Positions 8,396 to 16,477 of a stretch of DNA of 64,000 bases are shown here, one piece after another. Position numbers and translations under genes: made by a program. Position 1 is the first letter of the stretch. Each line of letters starts with the position of its first letter. Under the pieces are notes generated by a model, which saw nothing but the letters and a program-made list of their open reading frames with translations, did not search any database and was not told the DNA's origin. The stretch is from Brucella sp. 21LCYQ03 (GTDB lineage Bacteria > Pseudomonadota > Alphaproteobacteria > Rhizobiales > Rhizobiaceae): the NCBI RefSeq assembly GCF_023554105.1, contig NZ_JAMJWE010000002.1, forward strand, positions 248,001 through 312,000, written 5' to 3'.

Positions 8396-10353
8396 AACGC
8401 CTGTCCTATGCCCACGTAAAATGCATAGCTCGGATCGCCCGAGCGGCGGTTAAGCGGAATAGCAACGTCAAGACGGATCGGCCCAAGCCCCGTCAGATAG
8501 CGCAGGCCAAGGCCAGTGCCTATGCGTGTGTCTTCTGAAAAGTCTGGATAGGATTGCTCGCCGACATAGCCAGCGTCGACAAAGCCAACCACTCCGATAG
8601 AATCGGTGACGCGTGTACGGACTTCGCCCGATGTTTCAAGCAGCGAGCGGCCAGCAATCGTTTCACCGTTCGGTGTTTCAACACCAATACTGCGATAAGA
8701 ATAGCCACGAATTGAACCGCCGCCACCTGCGAGGAACAGCTGGTTTGGTGGAAGATCGGCAATGTCTGCGCCCACGACGGAACCGAGTTTCACACGGCCT
8801 GCGAGAACAACGCGATCCGTCGCGCCAAAGCCGTAATAGGCACGTCCTTCTGCTGTGAAGCGTGTCGCGAAGTTACCGCGCTGGAATTCATAGAATGGCT
8901 GAATATTGCCTTCCGCATAAAGACCCGAAGTTGGATCAGGCTTGTTGTTGCGGCCATCATAAAGAAGATTGCCTTCAAGTCCGCCAGTCGTGAACTCACG
9001 CTTTCCGAAATAATCATCATCGAAGCGGCCATGGCTTGCCTTTGCATAAAGCGCACCCGACAATTCATCGCTGAAGATTTGCGTGAAGCCAGTCTTCGCA
9101 TTCACCGACGTTTCGGTATAGGCGTCGAGCACTTCACGCTTCGCATCAAGCGCTGCCACAAAGTCCGTGTCCGGCGTATAAACGCCCGGCTTGGAAAAGC
9201 TTGTTCCCAAAGTATAGGTGAAATTTGTTGGGTCGAACGAATTATCCTGCGATCCGCCGACACCACTCACCTTGGCATCAAAACGCAGACGTTCGCCTCT
9301 GCCAAACAGGTTACGGTGCATCCAGTAGCCAGTGACACCGAAACCGTCGAGCGTCGAATATTCGGCACCAAAACCAAAGCGACGGGGCTTGCGCTCCTGC
9401 ACATTGAGCGTCATCGGCAAGCTACCATCCGACCCAATCTGATCGGCTTCCTCAAAGTTCATCGCACGGAAAACTTCCATGCGGCCAAGGCGTTTCTTGG
9501 CGTCTTCGATATCTTTGGGGCTGTATTGCTCGCCTTGTTTAAGGCCGGTCATCCAGGCCACAAATTGCGGGTCCATGCGCGCGGTGCCAACGACACTGAC
9601 CGGACCATAAAATGCCTTGCGACCCGGATCGAGTGCAATATCAGCTGAAACCGTATTACCATCATGATCAGCGACAATGTCTTCATTGGTGATTTTAGCT
9701 TTTGCATGGCCCTGATAACGCCATGCCTCGACGGCGAGACGCTCTGCTTTCAGGATGGCGCCCGAACGCGCAAGCTCACCAGGGGCGAAACCAGCCTGCT
9801 CCGGTGTCTCAAGTTTGTCTTTCTTATCGACAGCGGGCGGCACGATATTGGAGATAGCCGTGCGCGAAAATAGAAATTGCGGACCCGGATCGACAGAAAT
9901 ATCAATCTTTGCGTTGTTCGGAATGTCGGTGTCGGCTGGAATATCGGCTGCTTCGCGCCCATCCACCTTGATGGAAATCGTACCACCATAGCGGCCTTCA
10001 CCGTAAAGAGCTGCGAGAATGCGACGATAATCGCCCCGCGCCTTTGCCAAAAGACCAGCCGAACCGGATGCAGGCGTATTTTCATCGGAGACGAGACCTG
10101 ACGCCCCATCAATTACAGATTTCAGATCGGCATCGCTACCGTCAGCATTTTTTCGGGTACCGGAAGTAGTGACTTCGACAGTGTAGCTTTTGGGATCAAT
10201 AATGTCGTCATCGACTTCTTTTTTCTGACCCCAAAGGTGAATTCCAAAAATCTCAAACGCCAAAGCAGGCGAAACCGTCATGGAAGCAAATTGCACCGCC
10301 AAAGCGAGCACAATCAAACTTCTTCCCTGTATCGTCCTGTTACGCCTAGTCAT
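8392..10353 (-). CDS. tamA: TamA, Omp85-family translocation and assembly module
   Basis: 653 residues with a signal peptide (cleavage near ALA-FEIFG). After it come POTRA domains (about 60-330), then a 16-strand barrel of the Omp85 type. The L6 loop motif IRGYSYRS of the conserved RGY class is visible at about residue 550, and the chain ends in Phe (GIGQAF), the usual outer-membrane C-terminal signal. TamA is the outer-membrane partner of TamB, encoded immediately downstream with a 4-base overlap. It is larger than E. coli TamA (577 residues) mainly because of a longer Asp-rich N-terminal region. The upstream gap of 540 bases contains structured RNA candidates rather than another gene. Confidence 0.95.
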   Translation of the reverse strand: MTRRNRTIQGRSLIVLALAVQFASMTVSPALAFEIFGIHLWGQKKEVDDDIIDPKSYTVEVTTSGTRKNADGSDADLKSVIDGASGLVSDENTPASGSAGLLAKARGDYRRILAALYGEGRYGGTISIKVDGREAADIPADTDIPNNAKIDISVDPGPQFLFSRTAISNIVPPAVDKKDKLETPEQAGFAPGELARSGAILKAERLAVEAWRYQGHAKAKITNEDIVADHDGNTVSADIALDPGRKAFYGPVSVVGTARMDPQFVAWMTGLKQGEQYSPKDIEDAKKRLGRMEVFRAMNFEEADQIGSDGSLPMTLNVQERKPRRFGFGAEYSTLDGFGVTGYWMHRNLFGRGERLRFDAKVSGVGGSQDNSFDPTNFTYTLGTSFSKPGVYTPDTDFVAALDAKREVLDAYTETSVNAKTGFTQIFSDELSGALYAKASHGRFDDDYFGKREFTTGGLEGNLLYDGRNNKPDPTSGLYAEGNIQPFYEFQRGNFATRFTAEGRAYYGFGATDRVVLAGRVKLGSVVGADIADLPPNQLFLAGGGGSIRGYSYRSIGVETPNGETIAGRSLLETSGEVRTRVTDSIGVVGFVDAGYVGEQSYPDFSEDTRIGTGLGLRYLTGLGPIRLDVAIPLNRRSGDPSYAFYVGIGQAF

Positions 10354-10633
10354 ACACGTTACTGTCCGGTTGCAATTTCACGACCGCTAGGGCAGCGCCT
10401 CGTCCTCCCCCAAAAATCCCAGGACGATTCAGGGATTAACATAGAGCGGTAGGAAGACCAAGCTTCAACCCATATGCGTAATGACATTTCAGGCCTGAAC
10501 TAGCATTTATATAAATGAGACACCGCGCGATACGGCCCGCTGCGAATCTCAAATTGCTTCTAAAGCCCAAAGATCATTTATTCCCTATTGTGAATAGATT
10601 GAGTCAATGGAGCGTTAACATTCTGAAATGATT

Positions 10634-10706
10634 GCGGCCCGCCGGAGGGAGGAACACCGGCAGGCCGCTTCTCAGGTCATGTTTCAGGGGAGGAGTAATG
10701 ACCTGA
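10634..10706 (-). ncRNA. Candidate anti-Shine-Dalgarno sRNA with two hairpins (cuckoo/CcsR-like)
   Basis: Read on the minus strand there are two adjacent hairpins. The first has perfect 9-bp arms UCAGGUCAU and AUGACCUGA around the loop UACUCCUCCCCUGAAAC. The second has 12-bp arms GCGGCCUGCCGG and CCGGCGGGCCGC around UGUUCCUCCCU. Its one non-Watson-Crick pair is U-G on this strand but C-A on the other, which favours minus-strand transcription. Both loops present a CCUCC anti-Shine-Dalgarno core. This is the hallmark of the CcsR/cuckoo small RNAs of Rhodobacterales and Rhizobiales. A TTGACA hexamer (minus, 10727-10722) is too close to drive the first stem at normal spacing, so processing from a longer transcript, perhaps that of the SH3 gene upstream, is more likely. 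A terminal U-run is weak. Confidence 0.55.
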
Positions 10707-10730
10707 TATCTATGAACGCGCTGTCAAACG

Positions 10731-10802
10731 AGTATGGCGAACCCGAAATTCGTACGAACTTGAAGCAGCTCTCGGAGCGAGTTTCGGGTTCCAAACCATA
10801 CT
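10731..10802. repeat. Long interrupted inverted repeat (stem-loop)
   Basis: AGTATGG plus GAACCCGAAA on the left pair with TTTCGGGTTC plus CCATACT on the right, 17 paired bases with small internal asymmetry and a 33-base apical part. It lies 25 bases upstream, on the minus strand, of the two anti-Shine-Dalgarno hairpins and could be part of the same RNA. No coding frame fits it. Confidence 0.6.
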
Positions 10803-10821
10803 GGTAAACTTTTAATTCCAG

Positions 10822-10891
10822 TGTGGTTTACGGATTTGAAGTTCCTCAACGTGAATGCAGCACAAATGATAGGAACTTCAAATCCACCACA
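10822..10891 (-). terminator. Stem-loop immediately after the SH3-domain gene
   Basis: Perfect 15-bp arms (GGATTTGAAGTTCCT, 10832-10846, and its complement 10871-10885) are extended by TGTGGT/ACCACA on the outside and enclose a 24-base loop. The outer arm abuts the stop codon at 10892. The U-run downstream on the minus strand is poor, so it may be an mRNA-stabilising 3' structure or processing site rather than a simple terminator. Confidence 0.5.
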
Positions 10892-11533
10892 CTAGCGTCC
10901 CGAATGGTACGGGCGCATATTGCCGAAGTTGGGGCGAACGCCATCTCCAATCCTGCCAAAGCCATTTCGGCCAGACCAATTGGGATTTCGTACCGGCCCA
11001 ACGCCCCATTCCGGCCTCCAGCCGTGGTAGCCAGAGCCGCCATGCGTACGCGCGTACGGATCATATCTTGGCCCAGAACCATGCCTCCAGCCCGTACCCC
11101 AACCGGGATACACACCGCGCCCTATCCGCCGCCCCCAATAAGGATTCCATCCGGAGCCCGGCCCCCAACCACCGCCGCCGATTATAACTGTCGTACTCGA
11201 ACTCGGGCGATAATCATTATCGGGGTAGAGGTTGCTGGGGTAGATCGGGCCCTTTGCATAACCACCAAAGCGTATGAAGCGTGCAGAAACCCAGCCACGG
11301 TATCCACGATTGTTTATCTGGCACCAGCTTCCCCGACATGGTCCCGCATCAAGCCGGAAACCCGCAGGCAATGTAAACAGTTTTCCATAGTTTATTCCGG
11401 GTCCACTGCGAATATTTACATTCCCAGTCACTGTCGCGGGCATCGCTGAAGCTGAAACTGGCGCAATCAAAGCAGAAGCAAAAATCAGCGATCGGGCAAT
11501 ATCGTTATAAAGTATTTTCTTAAATAACAGCAT
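10892..11533 (-). CDS. Exported SH3-domain protein with Gly/Trp/Tyr-rich tail
   Basis: 213 residues with a signal peptide (cleavage near SASA, residue 30). A bacterial SH3 (SH3b) domain follows at about 34-90, with NVNIRSGPG, GAPCRG-like spacing (AGPCRGSWCQI) and RGYRGWVSARFIRF. The remaining 120 residues are low-complexity Gly, Trp, Tyr, Arg and Pro, with no recognised fold. SH3b domains usually bind peptidoglycan or cell-wall peptides, so a periplasmic envelope role is likely. The start is supported by GGAG 8 bases upstream. The upstream 220 bases are extremely AT-rich and hold palindromes. It is transcribed alone, between two structured RNA candidates. Confidence 0.88.
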   Translation of the reverse strand: MLLFKKILYNDIARSLIFASALIAPVSASAMPATVTGNVNIRSGPGINYGKLFTLPAGFRLDAGPCRGSWCQINNRGYRGWVSARFIRFGGYAKGPIYPSNLYPDNDYRPSSSTTVIIGGGGWGPGSGWNPYWGRRIGRGVYPGWGTGWRHGSGPRYDPYARTHGGSGYHGWRPEWGVGPVRNPNWSGRNGFGRIGDGVRPNFGNMRPYHSGR

Positions 11534-11662
11534 CGTTCATTCTCCAAATATGCAAACAATAAGTGCAATGCGAAGAAGCAATTGATCGAATAGATATATC
11601 AAAAATTATATAAATGCAAATATTTGATGTTATTTTGTAGATAAATATCTTTAATATAATTA

Positions 11663-11694
11663 AAATTTCGAAATTTAACATCAAAATTTGATGT
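11663..11694. promoter_or_regulatory. Two AT-rich palindromes upstream of the SH3 gene
   Basis: AAATTTCGAAATTT is a perfect palindrome (11663-11676), and ACATCAAA/TTTGATGT with one central base follows (11678-11694). A further TTTGATGT lies near 11626. They fall 130-160 bases upstream of the start codon in a very AT-rich gap (11534-11760) that contains no gene. They could be operator sites or a nucleoid-protein binding region. Confidence 0.35.
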
Positions 11695-11765
11695 AATTTT
11701 CATTAAATTTACAGTTTTAATAAACTTTTACTTATAATTTTTATTTGTATTATTTCAAACAAAAA

Positions 11766-11789
11766 GCGCCCTGGAGGGGACCAGGGCGC
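11766..11789 (-). terminator. Rho-independent terminator of cyoABCD
   Basis: Perfect 9-bp GC-rich stem, 6-base loop, then TTTTTGTTTG on the minus strand. Confidence 0.9.
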
Positions 11790-11829
11790 CACGCGGCTTT
11801 TAAGGGGGAGAGGGAGGAAAAAAGCCGCG
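11766..11829 (-). ncRNA. Candidate anti-Shine-Dalgarno RNA with terminator in the cyo 3' region
   Basis: On the minus strand a hairpin with 10-bp arms CGCGGCUUUU/AAAAGCCGCG carries the pyrimidine loop UUCCUCCCUCUCCCCCUU. It is followed after 2 bases by the rho-independent terminator GCGCCCUGG-UCCCCU-CCAGGGCGC and UUUUUGUUUG. The terminator ends the cyo transcript; the loop contains CCUCC and CCCCC and resembles the anti-Shine-Dalgarno loops of cuckoo-type RNAs. The terminator call is strong. Release of a separate small RNA from the 3' end of cyo mRNA is inferred. Confidence 0.55.
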
Positions 11830-11860
11830 CAACCGGGCCGTCGGACCTGGTTTCAGGCGA

Positions 11861-11890
11861 TCAGAAGGCCAACCTGAGCGGGCCTTCTGA
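11861..11890 (-). other. Stem-loop directly after the cyoD stop codon
   Basis: Perfect 10-bp arms TCAGAAGGCC/GGCCTTCTGA with a 10-base loop begin 7 bases after the cyoD stop. There is no T-run, so this looks like a 3' stabilising or processing hairpin ahead of the true terminator. Confidence 0.55.
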
Positions 11891-11897
11891 AAATCAC

Positions 11898-12263
11898 TTA
11901 TGGCAGATTACGTGCATCTGCCGGTGTCATATTCATCGGCATCATATTCGTATCAAGGTGATGCATGACCCAGATGGAGCCACCAAGCACAATCGCCAGA
12001 ATGATAACCGTGAAGATAAGCGCCAGAATGTTCCAGCCATTTTCCGATTTCGGATCAAGATGCAGGAAGTAAACCAGATGCACCACGATCTGAACGACCG
12101 CCATGCCGATTACAATAACTGCCGTTGTTGCTGGCGTGAAATAGCCGTTCATTGCCAGCATAAATGGAATAATGGTGAGAATGATCGCCAGTGTCAGACC
12201 AATCAGGTAGGACTTCAGGCTGCCATGTGCGGCTTGATCGTGTGTTTCGTGTCCAGAGCTCAT
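11898..12263 (-). CDS. cyoD: Cytochrome o ubiquinol oxidase subunit IV
   Basis: About 121 residues starting [10 protein letters not shown]. Three transmembrane helices are visible (SYLIGLTLAIILTIIPFML, TAVIVIGMAVVQIVVHLVYFLHL, ILALIFTVIILAIVLGGSIWVMHHL), as in CyoD, plus the conserved HLVYFLHLD segment. It assists assembly of the Cu(B) centre in subunit I. A longer open frame upstream is part of cyoC read in another frame; the ATG at 12263 overlaps the cyoC stop by one base, so the genes are coupled. It is the last gene of the operon; no cyoE follows. Confidence 0.95.
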   Translation of the reverse strand: MSSGHETHDQAAHGSLKSYLIGLTLAIILTIIPFMLAMNGYFTPATTAVIVIGMAVVQIVVHLVYFLHLDPKSENGWNILALIFTVIILAIVLGGSIWVMHHLDTNMMPMNMTPADARNLP

Positions 12264-12892
12264 CACAATACACCCAACAGATAGACAAGGGTAAAGACGC
12301 CAATCCAGATGATGTCCAGGAAGTGCCAGAAGAGGCTCAAGCACATCACGCGCGTCCGGTTTGTTTCGGTCAGACCATCACGCAGAAGCTGGCCGGAAAG
12401 CACCAGAATCCAGATCAGACCCGAAGTGATATGCAGACCGTGGGTTCCGACCAGCGCAAAGAAAGCTGAAAGGAATGCACTGCGGCTTGGACCTGCACCT
12501 TCAACGATCAGATGATGGAATTCATATATTTCCATAATCAGAAACGCTGCACCGAGCAGAAACGTCACTCCCAGCCACAACAATACGCCTGCGCGGTTGT
12601 TGCGGTACATCGACAAGGTGGCCAGACCATAGGTCAGCGACGATGCCAGCAGGATCATGGTTTCTGTCAGAACGAACGACAGGTCGAACAGTTCACGGCC
12701 GGTTGGGCCGCCCGCAAACTGATGCGCCAGAACGGCATAGGTTGCAAAAAGGCCCGAGAAGAGAACGCAGTCGCTCATCAGGTAGATCCAGAAGCCGACC
12801 AGTGTGGTCGACCCTGCATCATGATGATCTTCGTGAGCCGGATGCTCGTTGCCACCTGTGAAGGGAGCAGATTTATAACCAATAGCGCTCAT
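12263..12892 (-). CDS. cyoC: Cytochrome o ubiquinol oxidase subunit III
   Basis: 209 residues with five hydrophobic helices, the typical size for CyoC. Family segments seen include [23 protein letters not shown] and [14 protein letters not shown]. It is a structural core subunit of the bo3-type quinol oxidase and belongs to the COX3 superfamily. The gene starts 3 bases after the cyoB stop and overlaps cyoD by one base, giving tight translational coupling. Confidence 0.96.
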   Translation of the reverse strand: MSAIGYKSAPFTGGNEHPAHEDHHDAGSTTLVGFWIYLMSDCVLFSGLFATYAVLAHQFAGGPTGRELFDLSFVLTETMILLASSLTYGLATLSMYRNNRAGVLLWLGVTFLLGAAFLIMEIYEFHHLIVEGAGPSRSAFLSAFFALVGTHGLHITSGLIWILVLSGQLLRDGLTETNRTRVMCLSLFWHFLDIIWIGVFTLVYLLGVL

Positions 12893-12895
12893 GGA

Positions 12896-14875
12896 TCAGG
12901 CCTCCTGAGCATTCAGTTGCCGAGTGCGTGCATCTTCGACGCGCTGCACTTCTTCGGCCGAGACATAATAGTCTCTGTCATTGTTGAACGAGTGAGCGAT
13001 AGCGACAGCAAGGACGCCGAGCGATGCCGCAATTGCCAGCCACCAGATATGCCATATCAGAGCAAAACCAAGTGGAATGGTGAGGATACCGATAATGAAG
13101 CCGGTACCAGTGTTTCGCGGCATGTGAATGCGGGCAAACTTTTCAGTACGACGAACATAACCGTTCTGCTTCATATCCCACCAGCTGTCTGGATCACGGA
13201 CATGTGGAACTTCTGCGAAGTTGTAGAATGGCGGAGGCGAAGACAGCGACCATTCCAGCGTACGGCCATTGCCCCATGAGTCACCATTAAGGTCACGCAG
13301 CTTTTCGCGATCACGGATCGAAATCATGATCTGGAGTACCTGGAAGACGATACCGCAGAGGATAATCGCAACGCCGATGGCAGCAACGATCAGATAGATA
13401 TGCCATGCTGGATTTTCAGTGTGGTTCAGACGGCGAGTCATACCCATCAGGCCGAGCACGTAGAGCGGCATGAACGCAAGAATGAAGCCAACGAGCCAGC
13501 ACCAGAATGCCTTGCGTCCAAGTCCTTCATGCAGCTTGAAGCCGAATGCCTTTGGCCACCAGTAGATGAGACCGGCAAAGCAACCAAACAGCACGCCCGA
13601 GATGATCACATTATGGAAGTGAGCGATCAGGAACACCGAGTTGTGCAGTACGAAATCTGCTGGCGGAACTGCAAGCAGAACGCCCGTCATACCACCGACA
13701 ACGAAGGTACACATGAAACCGATGGTCCAGTACATTGGTGTCGTAAACTGGATGCGTCCCTTATACATGGTGAACAGCCAGTTGAAGACCTTTGCCCCCG
13801 TCGGGATCGAGATGATCATGGTTGCAACACCAAAGAAGGCGTTGACGCTTGCACCGCCACCCATGGTGAAGAAGTGGTGCACCCAGACGAGGAACGACAG
13901 AACGGTAATCGCAACAGTTGCGTAAACCATCGACGTGTAGCCGAAGAGACGCTTGCCGGTGAAGGTCGAGACGACTTCAGAAAACACACCAAACGCAGGC
14001 AGAACCAGAATATAGACTTCCGGGTGACCCCAGATCCAGATCAGGTTCACATACATCATTGGATTGCCACCACTGTCATTGGTGAAGAAGTGGAAATCCA
14101 GGTAGCGATCGAGCGAAAGCAGAGCGAGGGTCACGGTCAGGATCGGGAACGCAGCCACGATCAGAACGTTCGAGCAAAGTGCGGTCCATGTGAAGACAGG
14201 AACCTGCATCATGCCCATGCCCGGCGCACGCATCTTGATGATGGTGGTGATCAGGTTAACGCCCGAAAGAAGCGTACCCATACCGGAAATCTGCAAAGCC
14301 CAGATATAATAATCAACACCGACATCCGGACTAAACTCAATGCCCGACAGTGGCGGATAAGCCAGCCAACCGGTCTTGGCGAATTCACCGATACCCAGCG
14401 ACAAGTTGATCAGGACAGCGCCGGAAACGGTCAACCAGAAGCTCAACGAGTTGAGGTACGGGAAGGCCACGTCGCGCGCACCGATTTGAAGCGGAACAGC
14501 AAAGTTCATAAGGCCAACGATAAAAGGCATTGCCACGAAGAAGATCATGATCACGCCATGCGCCGTGAAGATCTGGTCGTAGTGGTGCGGCGGCAGGAAG
14601 CCTTCATTCGCACCAGACGCAATTGCCTGCTGTGCACGCATCATGACAGCATCCGAGAAGCCGCGGAACAGCATCACGAAAGCCAGAATAATGTACATAA
14701 TGCCGATGCGTTTGTGATCGACAGAGGTCAGCCAGTCATTCCAAAGAGTGCCCCACTTTTGATAGTAGGTAATGGCTGCGAGAATAGCGAGCGCCCCACC
14801 GGCCACCGCGGTCAATGTGACCATGATGATAGGCTCGTGATAGGGGATCGCTTCGAGCGTAAGTTTTCCGAACAT
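12896..14875 (-). CDS. cyoB: Cytochrome o ubiquinol oxidase subunit I
   Basis: 659 residues, close to E. coli CyoB (663), with about 15 transmembrane helices. It holds low-spin haem, high-spin haem and Cu(B). Visible catalytic signatures are [15 protein letters not shown] (Cu(B) His and the cross-linked Tyr), VHHFFTMG (the Cu(B) His pair) and HFHNVIISG (haem ligands). The complex oxidises ubiquinol, reduces oxygen to water and pumps protons. The ribosome site before ATG 14875 is weak (AAGAATAG), and the 80-base gap after cyoA holds a stem-loop, which may set subunit ratios. Confidence 0.97.
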   Translation of the reverse strand: MFGKLTLEAIPYHEPIIMVTLTAVAGGALAILAAITYYQKWGTLWNDWLTSVDHKRIGIMYIILAFVMLFRGFSDAVMMRAQQAIASGANEGFLPPHHYDQIFTAHGVIMIFFVAMPFIVGLMNFAVPLQIGARDVAFPYLNSLSFWLTVSGAVLINLSLGIGEFAKTGWLAYPPLSGIEFSPDVGVDYYIWALQISGMGTLLSGVNLITTIIKMRAPGMGMMQVPVFTWTALCSNVLIVAAFPILTVTLALLSLDRYLDFHFFTNDSGGNPMMYVNLIWIWGHPEVYILVLPAFGVFSEVVSTFTGKRLFGYTSMVYATVAITVLSFLVWVHHFFTMGGGASVNAFFGVATMIISIPTGAKVFNWLFTMYKGRIQFTTPMYWTIGFMCTFVVGGMTGVLLAVPPADFVLHNSVFLIAHFHNVIISGVLFGCFAGLIYWWPKAFGFKLHEGLGRKAFWCWLVGFILAFMPLYVLGLMGMTRRLNHTENPAWHIYLIVAAIGVAIILCGIVFQVLQIMISIRDREKLRDLNGDSWGNGRTLEWSLSSPPPFYNFAEVPHVRDPDSWWDMKQNGYVRRTEKFARIHMPRNTGTGFIIGILTIPLGFALIWHIWWLAIAASLGVLAVAIAHSFNNDRDYYVSAEEVQRVEDARTRQLNAQEA

Positions 14876-14914
14876 TTCTATTCTTACTTCGATTGGAGTG
14901 CGATCAACGACCTA

Positions 14915-14937
14915 ACCCCGGATAAAAATTCCGGGGT
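14915..14937 (-). other. Intra-operon stem-loop between cyoA and cyoB
   Basis: Perfect 8-bp arms ACCCCGGA/TCCGGGGT with a 7-base AT loop lie in the 80-base gap between cyoA and cyoB, about 40 bases before the cyoB start. There is no T-run. It could be an mRNA processing or stability element. Confidence 0.5.
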
Positions 14938-14955
14938 GAAGGCCGCATCGGCAAA

Positions 14956-15957
14956 TCAGTTTTCAAGCTGCGTCAGGCGCTGCGGCTGGGTCAGGCAAAG
15001 AATATCATTTGCCCACTGGCTGAAATCGACAGGCGATGACTTGCGCAGGTTCGAGCGTGCTTCACGCACCATCTGTTCCTGATGCATCTGATCATCAATA
15101 CAGACCGATTTGCCATCCCAACAGCGGTTTACGATATTGTGGAACAGCGCTTTGTCATTATACGCAAAATACTGAACGGGCGCTTTTTCACTTGGCTGAA
15201 CCAGCGAGGCATAACGCTCACGCGACAGTTCCTGACCCGAGGCTTTCGCATCCGCAATCCACTTGTCAAAGCCAGCCTGATCGAACGAATGCGCCTTGAA
15301 ACGCATCTGAGCAAAGCCCTGACCGCTATAATTAGCGGAAATACCGTCAAACACACCTTCATGATTGGCGATCAGGTGAAGCTTGGTCTGCATGCTTGGC
15401 ATGGAATAAACCTGGCTTCCGAGCGCTGGAATGAAGAAGGAATTCATGATGCTGCTGGATGTCAGCTTGAAGTTCACCGGAACATCAACTGGCATTGCCA
15501 TTTCGTTAACCGATGCGACACCGTAATCCGGGTAGATGAACAGCCACTTCCAGTCGAGCGCCACAACCTCGACATTGATCGGCTTCGCATCAGATACCAG
15601 CGGACGATATGGGTCCAGCTTGTGCGTTGCGATCCATGTCACGGTGCCAAGCACCACGATAATAACCACAGGGATCATCCAGACCGCAGCTTCGATCTTA
15701 TTCGAATGATGCCAGTCAGGCAGATATTCTGCCTTTTCATTGGTGGCGCGATACTTCCATGCAAAGTACAGCGTCATGCCGATGACCGGAATTACGACCA
15801 GCAGCATAAGGCCTGTCGCAAAATACATGAGATCGCGTTCCGCCAAACCGACCTCTCCTTTCGGAGAGAGCAGAACCTGGTTCTCGCAGCCGACGAGTAA
15901 CGTCGTGAGGGCCAAGACGGCGAACGAAATGATCGTCCGGGGGGTGCCGTGTTTCAT
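14956..15957 (-). CDS. cyoA: Cytochrome o ubiquinol oxidase subunit II (lipoprotein)
   Basis: About 333 residues. The lipobox is in TLLVGCENQ, followed by two transmembrane helices (MYFATGLMLLVVIPVIGMTLYF and AAVWMIPVVIIVVLGTVTWI) and a periplasmic cupredoxin domain (WKWLFIYPDYGVASVNE). As in quinol oxidases, the Cu(A) cysteines of cytochrome c oxidases are missing at the SMPSMQTKLH segment, so the donor is ubiquinol. The frame opens with GTG at 15978; I prefer ATG 15957 because it gives a standard signal peptide and has GGAAAG upstream. ATG 15969 is possible. First gene of cyoABCD. Confidence 0.95.
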   Translation of the reverse strand: MKHGTPRTIISFAVLALTTLLVGCENQVLLSPKGEVGLAERDLMYFATGLMLLVVIPVIGMTLYFAWKYRATNEKAEYLPDWHHSNKIEAAVWMIPVVIIVVLGTVTWIATHKLDPYRPLVSDAKPINVEVVALDWKWLFIYPDYGVASVNEMAMPVDVPVNFKLTSSSIMNSFFIPALGSQVYSMPSMQTKLHLIANHEGVFDGISANYSGQGFAQMRFKAHSFDQAGFDKWIADAKASGQELSRERYASLVQPSEKAPVQYFAYNDKALFHNIVNRCWDGKSVCIDDQMHQEQMVREARSNLRKSSPVDFSQWANDILCLTQPQRLTQLEN

Positions 15958-15978
15958 TTGTCTTTCCATCCTGCGCAC

Positions 15979-16384
15979 AGAACATCAGTCCCAGCGCATG
16001 CGTCATTTCCTAGATTTCGGTAAATTCTGAAAATTTCAAAAGTACCGTTATAACGAATAATCCCGTTTGTCACGCCTCAGACCAAAAATGTATTGGATCG
16101 AAATGTCGCGGCTATGCGTGTTTCATGAGTCATAATTGACCTCATCAGAATCTTAATGGGCTATCCAGTTACGATTGGCGGCCTTCTACAAGTTCAATTC
16201 TGGATTTTCAAGACAACACTTGAGTGACAACTTGCTGCAATCAATTAAATGACGTTAACTTGCTCATTAGAATACATAGAAATCAACAAATAATTTTGCT
16301 ATTAATTTTCGATTTTATAAATTAATCATATAAATATGTAAGACATACAGTACTATATATTGGACGTATGTGCAAATATTTCTA
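15979..16384. other. Intergenic region upstream of cyoA and the molybdopterin-binding gene
   Basis: A 500-base gap between divergent genes that becomes strongly AT-rich toward 16250-16400. It must hold the cyo promoter (minus) and the promoter of the gene at 16478 (plus). I found no FNR/FixK-type TTGAT-N4-ATCAA site and no coding frame; the only clear motif is the palindrome annotated at 16385. Confidence 0.5.
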
Positions 16385-16404
16385 TTGATTTGACCTCAAA
16401 TCAA
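16385..16404. promoter_or_regulatory. Perfect 9-bp inverted repeat, operator-like
   Basis: TTGATTTGA-CC-TCAAATCAA is a perfect palindrome 74 bases upstream of the start at 16478, in the expected position for an operator. The spacing and sequence do not match FNR boxes. The binding protein is unknown. Confidence 0.5.
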
Positions 16405-16477
16405 ACTCGAACCGATTCTAGTCGGCATAAAAATGCTACAGTTTTGACTTGCGGGAACACGACATAATGAGACATGC

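Noticed and set aside
10722-10727. TTGACA as a -35 box for the twin-hairpin RNA
   Set aside because: Only 15 bases separate it from the first stem, and no -10 box fits a 16-18 base spacer, so it cannot start this RNA at normal sigma-70 spacing.
13400-15082. 560-codon plus-strand frame opposite cyoB and cyoA
   Set aside because: Composition is His/Asn/Gln-rich, no domain, and it is fully antisense to confirmed oxidase genes.
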